The notes under the pieces were generated by a model that worked only from the letters and a program-made list of their open reading frames with translations, searched no databases and was not told where the DNA came from. From contig JAPKDV010000004.1 of NCBI GenBank assembly GCA_028822385.1, positions 1 through 47,883 of the forward strand: 47,883 bases of DNA, read 5' to 3'. A program made the translations under genes and the position numbers. How positions within the stretch are numbered: position 1 is the first letter of the stretch; every line of letters starts with the position of its first letter. This stretch comes from Alphaproteobacteria bacterium. GTDB taxonomy: Bacteria > Pseudomonadota > Alphaproteobacteria > UBA6615. Shown piece after piece: positions 9,633 through 20,251 of this stretch.

Positions 9633-10121
9633 CTAGTCGAAGGACGACCCATCCTTTCGTATAAAGCGCGGTTTGCCGCCACGAACTTCATTTGCCATGT
9701 CGATATCGGGATAGGTCACGTCTTCTTCGATAGGACGATCCCCAACTTCGAGCACCAACACATCTGCTTGCGAACGATTGACCAACACATGACCGTTGGG
9801 ATTACCGGCAGGAAACCCTGCGGCCATACCTGCCACCAACGCCGTGTCACCCTCATCAGTGACCAGCGTAGCCTCACCTTCCAAAACATAGACAAATTCG
9901 TCTTGATGGGTGTGCCAGTGGCGCGCAGATGAATTCCCACCTGGCTCTATTCTCAGTACGTTCACACCATATTTTGTTAGCCCAAGCACTGGCGAAAGAC
10001 GCGCACGATGACGACCCTCTGTGATTTGGTCATAGGGAGCCGGGTATCGAGAACTCGATTCGAGCAGCAATGTTGACGGATCGACCGTCATCTCCTTACC
10101 CGTGCGTTTAATATATTTCAT
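9633..10121 (-). CDS. Cupin domain-containing protein
   Basis: GVNVLRIEPGGNSSARHWHTHQDEFVYVLEGEATLVTDEGDTALVAGMAAGFPAGNPNGHVLVNRSQ: two cupin motifs. Confidence 0.85.
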   Translation of the reverse strand: MKYIKRTGKEMTVDPSTLLLESSSRYPAPYDQITEGRHRARLSPVLGLTKYGVNVLRIEPGGNSSARHWHTHQDEFVYVLEGEATLVTDEGDTALVAGMAAGFPAGNPNGHVLVNRSQADVLVLEVGDRPIEEDVTYPDIDMANEVRGGKPRFIRKDGSSFD

Positions 10122-10126
10122 ATCAC

Positions 10127-10528
10127 TCAGCCTTCAATCAATTCAATCTTGTACCCGTCAGGGTCTTCTATGAACGCGATAACCGTAGTGCCATGCTTCA
10201 TCGGGCCCGGCGCACGTAAGATTGTGACACCTTCTTTTTCAAGGGCGCTGCAGGTCAAGTAGATATCGGGAACCCCCACAGCCAGATGCCCGAAACCCGA
10301 ACCATGAGAATACAATTCTCTCTGGCCCCAGTTGTAAGTGAGTTCTAGAACCGTCTCACTGGTCTCATCGCCGTATCCAATAAACGTGTTGGTAAAGCAG
10401 CCGCCTTCAAATTCCTTCTGACGCAACACCTTCATGCCCAGATGGCGAGTGTAGAAGTCGATTGATTTGTCTTGGTCTTTCACACGGATCATCGTGTGGA
10501 GCAGTCGAAATGTAGATTGATTTGCCAT
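10127..10528 (-). CDS. gloA: Lactoylglutathione lyase (glyoxalase I)
   Basis: RLLHTMIRVKDQDKSIDFYTRHLGMKVLRQKEF...ETVLELTYNWG...GFGHLAVGVPDIY...AFIEDPDGYKIELIEG. Confidence 0.94.
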   Translation of the reverse strand: MANQSTFRLLHTMIRVKDQDKSIDFYTRHLGMKVLRQKEFEGGCFTNTFIGYGDETSETVLELTYNWGQRELYSHGSGFGHLAVGVPDIYLTCSALEKEGVTILRAPGPMKHGTTVIAFIEDPDGYKIELIEG

Positions 10529-10564
10529 GACATAATCCTCGCTGAATCAAATGGTAGAAAAGTC

Positions 10565-11752
10565 TTAACCGGTTCGTCGCGCATCGACTATTGTGCGGAT
10601 CGCTCGTGCAGCGCGCACACTGGGTTTGTCGCCGCTACCGGCAATATCTGCTGCGATAGATCGCGCCGTATCCCCAATCGCACGTGCCTTTTCCGGGTAT
10701 TTTAGAAAATCCTCTACCGCAGGCGTAATCAGATCCGCACGGCATCGAGATTGAAGAAACTCGGGAAAAATCAACTTATCTGCGACGATGTTCACGATCG
10801 AAGCGTAAGTTACCTTAATCATATGCCTTACGATTCCACCTGTAACCCTACCAATCCGATACATGACTACAGTCGGCACACCGGCATAGGCTAACTCAAG
10901 CGTGACCGTCCCAGATGTGGAGAGGGCCAGATCGGACGCCGCAAAGGCGTCATAGCGTTCGACTGACCCGTCTACTACAAGGACCCTATGTGCCCAATCG
11001 GAACATAACTTTTCAACAATTACACGGACATTAGCGGCTGCAGGTACAACGATCCTCAACTCAGGGTATTTGGTGTGAATTCTTCGAACCACATCAGCTG
11101 CTATCGGTCCAATACGCTCCACCTCTCCTCGTCGGGAGCCCGGTAAGAGACAAAACACCCGCTCATTGGTCTTGATCCCGTGTCGGTCCCTAAACGACAC
11201 ACCATCGCCACGTGCGACCGCGCCTTCTGCAATAGGATGTCCAACAAATGTACACGCAAAGCCTGCCTGCTCGAACAGCGTTGGCTCAAACGAAAACAAC
11301 GCTAGAAGATGATCAAAATGCTTCCTAAATTTTTTAACTCGGCCAGCGCGCCAAGCCCAAATCGTCGGCGCAACGTAGTGCACACGCGGACACGTCCGTG
11401 ACTTTAAGCGCCGGATAACGCCGAAGACAAATCCAGGTGAATCGATAGTGATGATTACATCCGGTTCGCAGGCCGCAATATCACGCGCTGTTTGCCGCAT
11501 ACGCCTGAGAATACGAGGAACGCTGGGAAGCACTTCAGTCAGCCCCATGATAGCCAACGTCTCATAGGGAAACAGGCTTTTTATGCCAGCGGCTTCCATC
11601 TCAGGGCCACCAATTCCGGAAACAGTCAATTTACCACTGTCACGAAGTGCTGTGATCAAACGTGCGCCGATCACATCGCCAGATGGTTCCCCCGCGATTA
11701 CATAAGCATGCAATGGCGTCGAGGGTTGTGACTGTGCAGGCGACGCGTTCAT
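10565..11752 (-). CDS. lpxB: Lipid-A-disaccharide synthase
   Basis: AYVIAGEPSGDVIGARLITAL, GIGGPEMEAAGIKSLFPYETLAIMGLTEVLPSVPRILRR, VHYVAPTIWAWRAGRVKKF, LLPGSRRGEVERI. Confidence 0.96.
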   Translation of the reverse strand: MNASPAQSQPSTPLHAYVIAGEPSGDVIGARLITALRDSGKLTVSGIGGPEMEAAGIKSLFPYETLAIMGLTEVLPSVPRILRRMRQTARDIAACEPDVIITIDSPGFVFGVIRRLKSRTCPRVHYVAPTIWAWRAGRVKKFRKHFDHLLALFSFEPTLFEQAGFACTFVGHPIAEGAVARGDGVSFRDRHGIKTNERVFCLLPGSRRGEVERIGPIAADVVRRIHTKYPELRIVVPAAANVRVIVEKLCSDWAHRVLVVDGSVERYDAFAASDLALSTSGTVTLELAYAGVPTVVMYRIGRVTGGIVRHMIKVTYASIVNIVADKLIFPEFLQSRCRADLITPAVEDFLKYPEKARAIGDTARSIAADIAGSGDKPSVRAARAIRTIVDARRTG

Positions 11753-12597
11753 AAGCTTATGTCGTAACCTTCGACATAATCAGTTGCCCGGATACCAATG
11801 ACGAACAGCTCCTCGGCATCGGCCAGATTCACTAGCTCTTCCCTATCAAATACGAGAGTTACACCCGCACCTACCGCGATTCCAGTTAACCCCGCAGCAT
11901 GGGCAGCCTTGATCGTGTCTATCCCAATGGACGGCATATCCACGCGCGTCTCCTGCCCTGGCTTGGGGAGCTTCACAAGAACACCGCCGCGGCCTTCCCG
12001 ACGGAGAGGTCCGCAACGTTCCAGCAAATTATGGGTTCCTTCTGCAGCCTCGATACCAAGCACAATACCCTGCTGCACGACTACAGCCTGCCCAATATCA
12101 AGTGCTCCTATTGACTGCAGTACAGACACGCCACGCGTTATGTCGGATTCGATATCCTCGGCCGGCTGAAACCGGCCAAACGGCCCTTCTGGTGCTGTAA
12201 GATCGAAGAGAACATCATTGGCGCCAATCACGCGGAACCCCTCTTCCTTCTCAAGGGTATTTACAATTGAACCCAACAAGCCATCATCACCCTTGTTAAG
12301 AAGTCCGAGCCCTAGGAACTTGGCAGCACGACGATCCGGACGCAGTTCACGCAAGCTTGGACGACGCACAGGCCCGGCCATTACGATCTCTTCAACGCCC
12401 TCGGCGCGTAAGTGATCAAGCGCTGTTCCCGCCGCACCCAAACGAACCCAAGCATGGTCGGTGTTACCTATTACACTAGGATCAGCCTGACCTTCGAAAG
12501 CTATGACAAAGACATCACGCCCCGTCGCCCGGCAGGACTCGATAAGGTAGCCCGGTAATGGACCGCCGCCAGCCAAAATTCCAAGCTTAGGCGCCAT
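11749..12597 (-). CDS. lpxI: UDP-2,3-diacylglucosamine pyrophosphatase, LpxI family (DUF1009)
   Basis: MAPKLGILAGGGPLPGYLIESCRATGRDVFVIAFEGQ..., MAGPVRRPSLRELRPDRRA, GDDGLLGSIVNTLEKEEGFRVIGANDVL; lies between lpxA and lpxB. Confidence 0.93.
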   Translation of the reverse strand: MAPKLGILAGGGPLPGYLIESCRATGRDVFVIAFEGQADPSVIGNTDHAWVRLGAAGTALDHLRAEGVEEIVMAGPVRRPSLRELRPDRRAAKFLGLGLLNKGDDGLLGSIVNTLEKEEGFRVIGANDVLFDLTAPEGPFGRFQPAEDIESDITRGVSVLQSIGALDIGQAVVVQQGIVLGIEAAEGTHNLLERCGPLRREGRGGVLVKLPKPGQETRVDMPSIGIDTIKAAHAAGLTGIAVGAGVTLVFDREELVNLADAEELFVIGIRATDYVEGYDISL

Positions 12598-13387
12598 TGA
12601 CCGTTTTGGGCTGCAGGATCGCGCGTGATGATTCTTCACGAACGAAATTAACAACTTCCATCACGCCTTCGTGTTCAGAATAGAGTTTGATTACATCTTC
12701 GATCCGCTCCTCCATCGTGCCTTCCTGCGCAAAAAGCAATCTATAAGCAGTCCGAAGGTTGTGAATTTCATCACGTGAAAAATCGCGGCGTTGTAAGCCA
12801 ATCAGGTTCAACCCGCGCAAGCGGGCGCGATCCCCCATCGCAGAGCCATAGGGAATCAAGTCCTGCTCGATACCCGACATGCCGCCAATCATCGAATGTG
12901 CTCCAATTCGTACAAATTGATGCACACCAGACAAACCACCGATGATCGCGAAATCTCCAACATGTACATGGCCTGCGATGGTCGCGTTATTAGCAAGAAT
13001 AACGTTATTTCCAACAATACAGTCATGCGCAACATGCGAGCCCACCATGAACAGACAATCATCACCCACTTTGGTCAGAAGGCCGCCACCTTCGGTGCCC
13101 GGGTTCATGGTCACATGTTCGCGAATTCTTACACGGGAACCAATGATCAGTTTGGATTCTTCGCCGCTGTATTTTAGGTCCTGCGGAGCAAGGCCAATTG
13201 ATGCGAACGGAAATATCTCGGTCTCAGAACCAATGTTGGTTCGACCACCCACCACCACATGGCTGTGAAGGTGAACACCGTCACCGAGCGAAACATCTGC
13301 ACCTATGATGCTGTAGGGACCGATTTTCACATCCGCACCAATTTCCGCACCATCTTCGATTACAGCCGTCGGGTGAATCGCAGTCAT
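12587..13387 (-). CDS. lpxA: Acyl-ACP--UDP-N-acetylglucosamine O-acyltransferase
   Basis: IHPTAVIEDGAEIGADVKIGPYSIIGADVSLGDGV... left-handed beta-helix hexapeptides; GLNLIGLQRRDFSRDEIHNLRTAYRLLF. Confidence 0.96.
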   Translation of the reverse strand: MTAIHPTAVIEDGAEIGADVKIGPYSIIGADVSLGDGVHLHSHVVVGGRTNIGSETEIFPFASIGLAPQDLKYSGEESKLIIGSRVRIREHVTMNPGTEGGGLLTKVGDDCLFMVGSHVAHDCIVGNNVILANNATIAGHVHVGDFAIIGGLSGVHQFVRIGAHSMIGGMSGIEQDLIPYGSAMGDRARLRGLNLIGLQRRDFSRDEIHNLRTAYRLLFAQEGTMEERIEDVIKLYSEHEGVMEVVNFVREESSRAILQPKTVNGA

Positions 13388-13870
13388 TCAGGAATCCATG
13401 ATCATTGCAGAGTAGGTTGCTTCCGCAACGGTCACGTCACCAACCTTAGCGACGCCACTAAATTTCCATACATTCCTACGATTACGAACAATAGTGACAA
13501 ACAGCTTTACCTGGTCTCCAGGAACCACCGGCTTACGAAACCGTGCACCATCAATCGTCATAAAATAGACCAATTTGCCAAGAGCTTTTTTGCCCAATGT
13601 TTCCACAACAAGAACAGCAGCAGTCTGGGCCATGGCCTCAACAACCAAGACGCCCGGCATCACCGGACGAACAGGGAAATGCCCGACAAAAAACGGTTCA
13701 TTGATCGTAACGTTCTTAATCCCCGTCGCGCTTTGCTGAATGACAATATCTTCCACACGGTCGATCATCAGGAAGGGCTGTCGATGTGGAATCATCTCCA
13801 TCACCTCTAGAATATCGACGGTCTCGCGAGCATTATCGTTCAATTGCGTGTGTTCAACTTCTGTATCCAT
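13388..13870 (-). CDS. fabZ: 3-hydroxyacyl-ACP dehydratase FabZ
   Basis: MIPHRQPFLMIDRVEDI, NEPFFVGHFPVRPVMPGVLVVEAMAQTAAVL, FMTIDGARFRKPVVPGDQ. Confidence 0.96.
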   Translation of the reverse strand: MDTEVEHTQLNDNARETVDILEVMEMIPHRQPFLMIDRVEDIVIQQSATGIKNVTINEPFFVGHFPVRPVMPGVLVVEAMAQTAAVLVVETLGKKALGKLVYFMTIDGARFRKPVVPGDQVKLFVTIVRNRRNVWKFSGVAKVGDVTVAEATYSAMIMDS

Positions 13871-13899
13871 GCTGAGACCGTTCGATCACCTATTCCAGT

Positions 13900-14928
13900 T
13901 TAATCTTTGCGGTTGCGGTCATTCGTCAACTTCGCCAACACCGCCGTTTGGCGAAAAAATTCCTTCACAGGAATGGCTGGATTACCTGCCAACTTGGCTC
14001 CCATTTCGGTACTACGCATTATTCCACTGCGTCCAGCTAGTTGCGTTCCTGGGGCGATCGTCAAATGACCTGCGACGCCTGATTGGCCGCCCAGAACTAC
14101 AAAATCCTGTAGCTCAGTACTGCCTGCAACAGCAGCCTGTGCGACAATTACACAACCCTGCCCCATACGAACGTTGTGCCCGATCTGCACCAAATTATCA
14201 ATCTTGCACCCGTCGCCAATTACGGTATCCGGCCCAGCGCCCCGATCAATGGTGGAGTTGGCACCAACTTCCACGTCATTGCCGAGAATAACCCGACCAA
14301 GCTGTGGGACATTTAGGTGTCCTTCAGCTGACATGTCAAAACCAAAACCACGCGTGCCGATACGGACACCGGGGTGGATGTCACAGCGCGCGCCAACATC
14401 ACAAAACTCAAGACTAGAATTTGACCCAATACGCGTCCCTGTGCCGACTGAAACGCCTCGTCCAATACTCGCACCGGCGTTGATTTCGACATCTGCACCA
14501 ATTCTGGCACCAGATTCCACAACCGCGTTAGCGCCAACGCTTACGCCTCCGGCTAGCACTGCACTCGCATCAACAAATGCCGTAGAGTGCACGCCAGATC
14601 CCCGTTGGGCAGATGGATAGAAAGCCTGTGCTATTCGCGCATAAGCACGATACGGACGGCTGGTTACAATCAGTGTCATTCCCGCTGGTGCACGCTCCGC
14701 AAATTCCAGCGCGACAATGCAAGCACCAGCTGCTGATTTTTTAAAGGCGGAGACGTATTTCCTATTGTCCAGGAAACTAATGTCCTGCGGTCCAGCCTCC
14801 GTCAGCGACGCAACATCAACTGCCTTGAAATTATTATCCCCTCGAACAAAAGCACCATCGTCCGCAAGCCCAAGGAGCTGCTGAACTTCGAACGGGCCTT
14901 TGTTGTTGAAAAATCGAGGATCAGCCAT
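13900..14928 (-). CDS. lpxD: UDP-3-O-(3-hydroxymyristoyl)glucosamine N-acyltransferase
   Basis: LpxD N-terminal domain plus hexapeptide repeats; [62 protein letters not shown]. Confidence 0.95.
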   Translation of the reverse strand: MADPRFFNNKGPFEVQQLLGLADDGAFVRGDNNFKAVDVASLTEAGPQDISFLDNRKYVSAFKKSAAGACIVALEFAERAPAGMTLIVTSRPYRAYARIAQAFYPSAQRGSGVHSTAFVDASAVLAGGVSVGANAVVESGARIGADVEINAGASIGRGVSVGTGTRIGSNSSLEFCDVGARCDIHPGVRIGTRGFGFDMSAEGHLNVPQLGRVILGNDVEVGANSTIDRGAGPDTVIGDGCKIDNLVQIGHNVRMGQGCVIVAQAAVAGSTELQDFVVLGGQSGVAGHLTIAPGTQLAGRSGIMRSTEMGAKLAGNPAIPVKEFFRQTAVLAKLTNDRNRKD

Positions 14929-14942
14929 CGGCGCGCAGCGGG

Positions 14943-15515
14943 TTACTTATTCTCATTGAGTTCGAGCACCATGTCGACTTCCGTCAACCGGCCGTCCAGC
15001 CGCTCGAGTGACTGCTTGCTGATATTGAATGGTTCCACCGCCACCACAATCTGAGATTGCGGGAGAACTAGATTCACGTCCATTTCTTTCGCCAATTTTC
15101 CTATTTCATCGAACAGAGCAATCTGAATACGCTGCACTGTTTTCGCCATACCTCGGTCAAGGTTTTGGCGAAGCGACCGCCCTCTTTGTTGCAGAGCAGC
15201 GGCGCGCTGCTGCAACGCCTGACGTTCTTCAGCGTACTTTTCAGGTAACAGAATTGCGCGTTTCTGCTGCAAACCTTGTTCTTCCTCGCGAAGTACCTTT
15301 TCTTCCTCGGCAAGGCTTTTCCGAAGATCCTTGGAGATCACGTCCATTTGCCTACGCACAGATTTCATTGCTAATGAATTACGCATTACGCCTTCGACAT
15401 CGACAATCGCGATAGAAGGAACTGGCGGCTTTGAAGCCGATTGCGCTGACGCAAATGAAACCCCGGTAACGGAGAGGACAAAAGCGAGCGCAACTGCAAA
15501 ACTAAGATGGTTCAT
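14943..15515 (-). CDS. OmpH/Skp family periplasmic chaperone
   Basis: [26 protein letters not shown] signal peptide, [23 protein letters not shown], coiled-coil, LVLPQSQIV; located between lpxD and bamA. Confidence 0.88.
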   Translation of the reverse strand: MNHLSFAVALAFVLSVTGVSFASAQSASKPPVPSIAIVDVEGVMRNSLAMKSVRRQMDVISKDLRKSLAEEEKVLREEEQGLQQKRAILLPEKYAEERQALQQRAAALQQRGRSLRQNLDRGMAKTVQRIQIALFDEIGKLAKEMDVNLVLPQSQIVVAVEPFNISKQSLERLDGRLTEVDMVLELNENK

Positions 15516-15528
15516 TGGTTTTGCTCCG

Positions 15529-17814
15529 CTAGAACCGGGTGCCAAAGTTAAAACTGAAGGACTCGGTCTTGTCATAGCTCTCTTTCAAATACGCACGTGT
15601 AAAGTTGAGCCGAAGAGGACCAGCAGGTGAGTCCCACCCCATTCCCATTCCAACCGAGCCACGAACAGATGCGTCATCCGCTATACTGGCGAAGGGATCA
15701 TCATTCCCAAAAACCGAACCCACATCAGAAAAGACAGACCCCTTGATCCCGAACTCTTCGGGGAGCCCCAGGGGAAATTTAACTTCAGCAGAGGCCCGAT
15801 AAAAATTTGTTCCGCCAAGGGCATCGCCGACGGACAGATCACGTGGTCCAACACCACCGCTCTTAAAACCTCGTAGACGGCTTCCGCCGAGAAAATACCG
15901 CTCGGAGATTCGGATATCTTTATCTAGGCTTGTTAAAATACCGGCCGATCCATCGAGACTACCAACGAACGAAGTCCCAAACAGCCGACGGAAAACACCA
16001 CCGCTCAACTCATTTCCAATAAATCGCTCGGTGCCGCCAAACCCCGTCACATCGACATTATACCGCACGAAATGACCATCAGTCGGTGAGAATCGACTGT
16101 TACGCTTATCGTATAAAAAGTCATTGCTTATAGAAGACGACGTAAACGTCCCCTGTTGCGCAACAATTGCCGGAGAGGCACCGACCGAAACATTTTCGAT
16201 GGTGTCACGAGTAAACGAGTAGCGCGCCGTGTGCCTAATACTCGGGGTCAGCTGATAACCTGCTCGCCATCCAAAGCCAATCTCGTCTTCCTCAAATGAA
16301 CTCCGGTCTCCGAAATCGGTGGTTCGGTAGAACAAGTCAAAACCAGCCAAAAGTTGTCGGTCCAGAAAATACGGTTCTGTGAAACTCAGATCGATTTGCT
16401 GCTGCTTCTGCGCTATCGTCGTACTGATCCGCAGATCCTGACCGCGCCCAAGTAGGTTTTTCTCGCGTATCGTGATGTCCGAAAGCGCACCTCCCGTGGA
16501 GGAGAACCCGGCACCAATCGAAAAATTTCCGGTTGACTGTTCTTCGACGCGGACATTTACGACAGCTCTGTCCGAATTACTACCTGGGGTATTCTCAACT
16601 TCAACCCGTGAGAAAAATCCAAGATCCTGAAGGCGCTGCCGTGTTCGCCGCAGTTTGGCCGTGTTAAACGCGTCGCCTTCGGAAATTACGAATTCACGGC
16701 GAATGACTCTATCAAGCGTTCGAATATTGCCGCTAATATCAATACGCTCTACGAAAACCCGCGGCCCTTCTCGGACTTCATACTCGACGTCGATTTTCAG
16801 TTTTTCTCGATCGCGATTAACGCGCGGGCGAACATCAACGAAGGCAAACCCAAGCTCACCGAGAGTATCGGTAATCCCCTGAACGGTCTTCTCGACTTCA
16901 TTCGCGTCGTATAAATCACCAGTCTCAGACGTAATCTTATCGGTCAGCTTAGTATCGTCCATATCACGCAACTGAACCGAGACCGTAAGGTCACCAAAGC
17001 TATATAGCGAGCCCTCATCAATGGTGAAGGTAATGACAAAGTCCTCACGATCGTCTGTCAGTTCAGCAATTGCCGAAACCACCCGAAAATCGGCATAACC
17101 TTCGGAAAGGTAAAAACGACGAAGCAGTTCACGATCAAAAGACAAACGATCGGGATCGTAGGTATCATCGGATGTTAAAAAATTATAAAAATGCGTTTCT
17201 TCTGTCTGGATGACGTCCTGCAGATCACCGTCAGAGAACTCGGTATTGCCTATAAAACTAATTCCACGAACCCCCGTAGATCCGCCCTCATCAATTTCAA
17301 ACACCAGATCCACACGGTTTTCTGGTAACTGGATAATCTTGGGCTCAATCGTTGCCGCAAACCGTCCTGACCGCCGATAAATATCTAGCAAACGGCGCAC
17401 ATCGCTTTGAACCTTAGTCCGCGTGTAGACTACACGTGGGCGCAAACTAACTTCCGTTCCCAGCGCTTCGTCTTCAAGCTTACGATTCCCCTCGAACGCA
17501 ATACGGTTGATGATTGGATTCTCGACCACTTGCACCACAAGCGCATTGTCTTCGCGCCGCAGGGTGACATCTGCAAAAAGGCCTGTGTTGAACAGCACCT
17601 TTAGGGATTCATCTACCTTCGAGGCGCTGTAACGATCTCCCGGCTTTAACTGCATGTAGGAATTTACTGTGGAGGGATCGATCCGCCTGGTTCCGACCAC
17701 ACGAATCTCGTCGATAACAGACTGCCCTACAACCGGCGCAACTGCCCCCATACCGAGGAGCACAACGCTCGCCAGAAACCCAGTAATTGAAAACTTACGA
17801 AAGCGGGAAATCAC
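15529..17814 (-). CDS. bamA: Outer membrane protein assembly factor BamA
   Basis: Five POTRA-like repeats and C-terminal Omp85 barrel (YFLGGSRLRGFKSGGVGPRD, GMGWDSPAGPLRLNF, terminal FNFGTRF). Confidence 0.96.
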   Translation of the reverse strand: MISRFRKFSITGFLASVVLLGMGAVAPVVGQSVIDEIRVVGTRRIDPSTVNSYMQLKPGDRYSASKVDESLKVLFNTGLFADVTLRREDNALVVQVVENPIINRIAFEGNRKLEDEALGTEVSLRPRVVYTRTKVQSDVRRLLDIYRRSGRFAATIEPKIIQLPENRVDLVFEIDEGGSTGVRGISFIGNTEFSDGDLQDVIQTEETHFYNFLTSDDTYDPDRLSFDRELLRRFYLSEGYADFRVVSAIAELTDDREDFVITFTIDEGSLYSFGDLTVSVQLRDMDDTKLTDKITSETGDLYDANEVEKTVQGITDTLGELGFAFVDVRPRVNRDREKLKIDVEYEVREGPRVFVERIDISGNIRTLDRVIRREFVISEGDAFNTAKLRRTRQRLQDLGFFSRVEVENTPGSNSDRAVVNVRVEEQSTGNFSIGAGFSSTGGALSDITIREKNLLGRGQDLRISTTIAQKQQQIDLSFTEPYFLDRQLLAGFDLFYRTTDFGDRSSFEEDEIGFGWRAGYQLTPSIRHTARYSFTRDTIENVSVGASPAIVAQQGTFTSSSISNDFLYDKRNSRFSPTDGHFVRYNVDVTGFGGTERFIGNELSGGVFRRLFGTSFVGSLDGSAGILTSLDKDIRISERYFLGGSRLRGFKSGGVGPRDLSVGDALGGTNFYRASAEVKFPLGLPEEFGIKGSVFSDVGSVFGNDDPFASIADDASVRGSVGMGMGWDSPAGPLRLNFTRAYLKESYDKTESFSFNFGTRF

Positions 17815-17872
17815 ACACCCGTCCCTGTTACGTCGGTTGACAGTTTCTGCTTTCCGGTCAAACCCTTAAGGG

Positions 17873-18991
17873 TCAAGTTATCAGCGAAACCATGTGCTGA
17901 ACAACCGGTAGTCGAGCAATATCATTGAACGTCGCAAATAGCATGAGGCCGAACACGAAAACCAGCCCGATTTTTAATCCAAATTCCTGCACCCAACGTC
18001 CTGGGGGGCGCCTAAAGACGGCTTCATAGGCATAAAACAGCAGATGTCCGCCGTCGAGCAACGGAATGGGCAGTAAGTTAATCAATCCCAGATTGATTGA
18101 AAGAAATGCAGCAAAGATGATCAAGGTTGCAATTCCAGCATCTGCAGCACTGCCCGACATCTGTGCGATTCGCACCGGACCGCCCAATTCCTGCGCGCTG
18201 CGGTCACCGTTAAACATCTGGCCAATGGCCGTTACGGTCACCGAAACAAGCCGGACTGTCTCGCGAACACCCTGCCATGCAGCAGTCGGCACGTTATGTC
18301 GCTCAAAGGCCCGCTCCACGCCACGAACCCCCAGCACACCCAACCGTACTTCATCGCCAAGGCCATCAGGCAGAACCCTTACTGCCGGCGTAGCAACTAG
18401 ATTGACCTGCTCGCCGCCACGGTCCACCGTAATCCCAACCGGGATGCCCGGATGCAGACGGATCAGTTGCTGAACTTCCTCAAACCGCGCAATCGAGCGA
18501 CCGGCAACTTTCGTAAATGTATCCCCGGGCTGAACCCCTGCCGTTTCGGCAGCGGAACCAACTACTACCTCTGACACAATGGCCGGCGTGAACGGCTGCC
18601 CTGCCGTGGCAAATAGAATGGTGAAGATACCAATAGCGAAAATAAGGTTGGCGATTGGCCCTGCCGCGACAATCGCAGCTTTCTGGGAGAGACTCTTGGA
18701 GTGGAACGCAACTTCACGCTCTTCTTCGGTAAGCTCAGCGCCATCTTCATCGGGACCAAGATCGCTCTGGCCGAACATTTTTACGTAGCCGCCAAAGGGT
18801 ATCAGACTGAACTGCCAGCGCGTGCCTGCCTTGTCCGTATAGCCAAAGAGCTCACGCCCGAAGCCAACCGAAAAGACTTCAACTCTCACCCCGTTACGTC
18901 GCGCAAACCAGTAGTGACCAAACTCATGCACGAACACTAGCGGCGTCAGCACGACTAAGAACCAGAATATCGTTTCGATAATTCCGCCCAT
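17873..18991 (-). CDS. rseP: RIP metalloprotease RseP
   Basis: LVFVHEFGHYWFARRNGVRVEVFSVGFG (HExxH), PDZ GVQPGDTFTKVAG, LINLLPIPLLDGGHLLFY. Confidence 0.96.
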   Translation of the reverse strand: MGGIIETIFWFLVVLTPLVFVHEFGHYWFARRNGVRVEVFSVGFGRELFGYTDKAGTRWQFSLIPFGGYVKMFGQSDLGPDEDGAELTEEEREVAFHSKSLSQKAAIVAAGPIANLIFAIGIFTILFATAGQPFTPAIVSEVVVGSAAETAGVQPGDTFTKVAGRSIARFEEVQQLIRLHPGIPVGITVDRGGEQVNLVATPAVRVLPDGLGDEVRLGVLGVRGVERAFERHNVPTAAWQGVRETVRLVSVTVTAIGQMFNGDRSAQELGGPVRIAQMSGSAADAGIATLIIFAAFLSINLGLINLLPIPLLDGGHLLFYAYEAVFRRPPGRWVQEFGLKIGLVFVFGLMLFATFNDIARLPVVQHMVSLIT

Positions 18992-19051
18992 ATGGATACT
19001 CTCCTTTGCCGAATGCGGCGATCACCCTGTCTTCGAATACTTGAATTGGCG

Positions 19052-20251
19052 TTAAGAGACCAACTTTACAAGCGATTCGGTCACGGCTCGCGTTTCTGTG
19101 TCTAGGTCGCGGAAGTCATTCAGGGTCTGCACCGGTCGTGCAACCACCTGATCCAGTGCCTTTTCAACCAATTTTGCGATATCGAGAAAACCAATCAAAT
19201 TGTCTAGGAAACTCTGAACCGCAATCTCGTTTGCTGCATTCAGAACAGCCGTACTCCCGTTGCCAAGTTCGAGCGCATGGCGCGCCAGTGCGATAGCCGG
19301 GAACCTTTCATTGTCTGGCAATTCAAAATTAAGCGACCCAATCGCAGCTAAATCAAGTCGTTCGACCGGTGTTTTCATCCGCGCAGGCCAAGCCAGAGCA
19401 TGGGCGATCGGCACCCGCATATCTGGCGGCCCCAGCTGTGCGAGTATGGAGCCATCCGTATAGGCGACCATAGAATGGACCACCGATTGAGGGTGAACCA
19501 GAACGTCAATGTCTTGGGAATCCACAGGAAAAAGGTAAGCTGCCTCGATCAACTCAAGGCCCTTGTTCATCATCGTCGCAGAATCGACCGATATCTTGCG
19601 GCCCATATCCCAATTTGGATGGGCCACAGCCTGATCCGGTGTCGCCCCCGCCATCTGCTCCTGCGTCCATGTCCGGAAAGGACCGCCAGAAGCCGTGAGT
19701 ATGAGTTTTTCAACATCATCGGCATTTTCGGTCTCGAAGACCTGAAAAATTGCATTGTGCTCGCTATCAAGCGGCAGCAGCGTTGCACCCGATTGAGCGC
19801 ATTCCTCGAGCACGAGATCGCCCGCACAAACTAGGCATTCCTTATTCGCGAGGGCCACAACGGAGCCTTGTTGAATTGCGGCAAGCGTCGCGTCGAGACC
19901 CGCAGCCCCAACAATACCAGCCACGGTCATGTCCACAGGCTCACGCGCGGCCGCAACCAGCGCGTCCGAACCCGCAGCAACTTCTATACCCGTATCTGCG
20001 AGCGCGTCTTTGAGGTCGTTGTAGGAAGCATCATCGGCAACAATAGCAATGTCCGGCCGCAAATCACGCGCCAAGGCAGCCAGATCAGCGACATTGCGGT
20101 TGGCTGTCAGAACTGCAACATCGAAAGTGTCAGGATTGCGCGCAACCAGATCAGCTGTACTGGTGCCAATCGAACCGGTTGCGCCAAGGATCGTAATCCG
20201 ACGGCGCCCCGTCGAACCCGCTTGGACTTCTGTAATTTTGCTCACTGCCAT
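19052..20251 (-). CDS. dxr: 1-deoxy-D-xylulose-5-phosphate reductoisomerase
   Basis: RRITILGATGSIGTSTADLV, ALANKECLVCAGDLV, LLPLDSEHNAIFQ, LTASGGPFRTW, HPNWDMGRKISVDSATMMNKGLELIEA. Confidence 0.97.
   Translation of the reverse strand: MAVSKITEVQAGSTGRRRITILGATGSIGTSTADLVARNPDTFDVAVLTANRNVADLAALARDLRPDIAIVADDASYNDLKDALADTGIEVAAGSDALVAAAREPVDMTVAGIVGAAGLDATLAAIQQGSVVALANKECLVCAGDLVLEECAQSGATLLPLDSEHNAIFQVFETENADDVEKLILTASGGPFRTWTQEQMAGATPDQAVAHPNWDMGRKISVDSATMMNKGLELIEAAYLFPVDSQDIDVLVHPQSVVHSMVAYTDGSILAQLGPPDMRVPIAHALAWPARMKTPVERLDLAAIGSLNFELPDNERFPAIALARHALELGNGSTAVLNAANEIAVQSFLDNLIGFLDIAKLVEKALDQVVARPVQTLNDFRDLDTETRAVTESLVKLVS

Noticed and set aside
13259-14620. Overlapping + strand ORFs opposite lpxA/fabZ/lpxD
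   Set aside because: Antisense to well-supported genes; compositional shadows with no recognisable domains.
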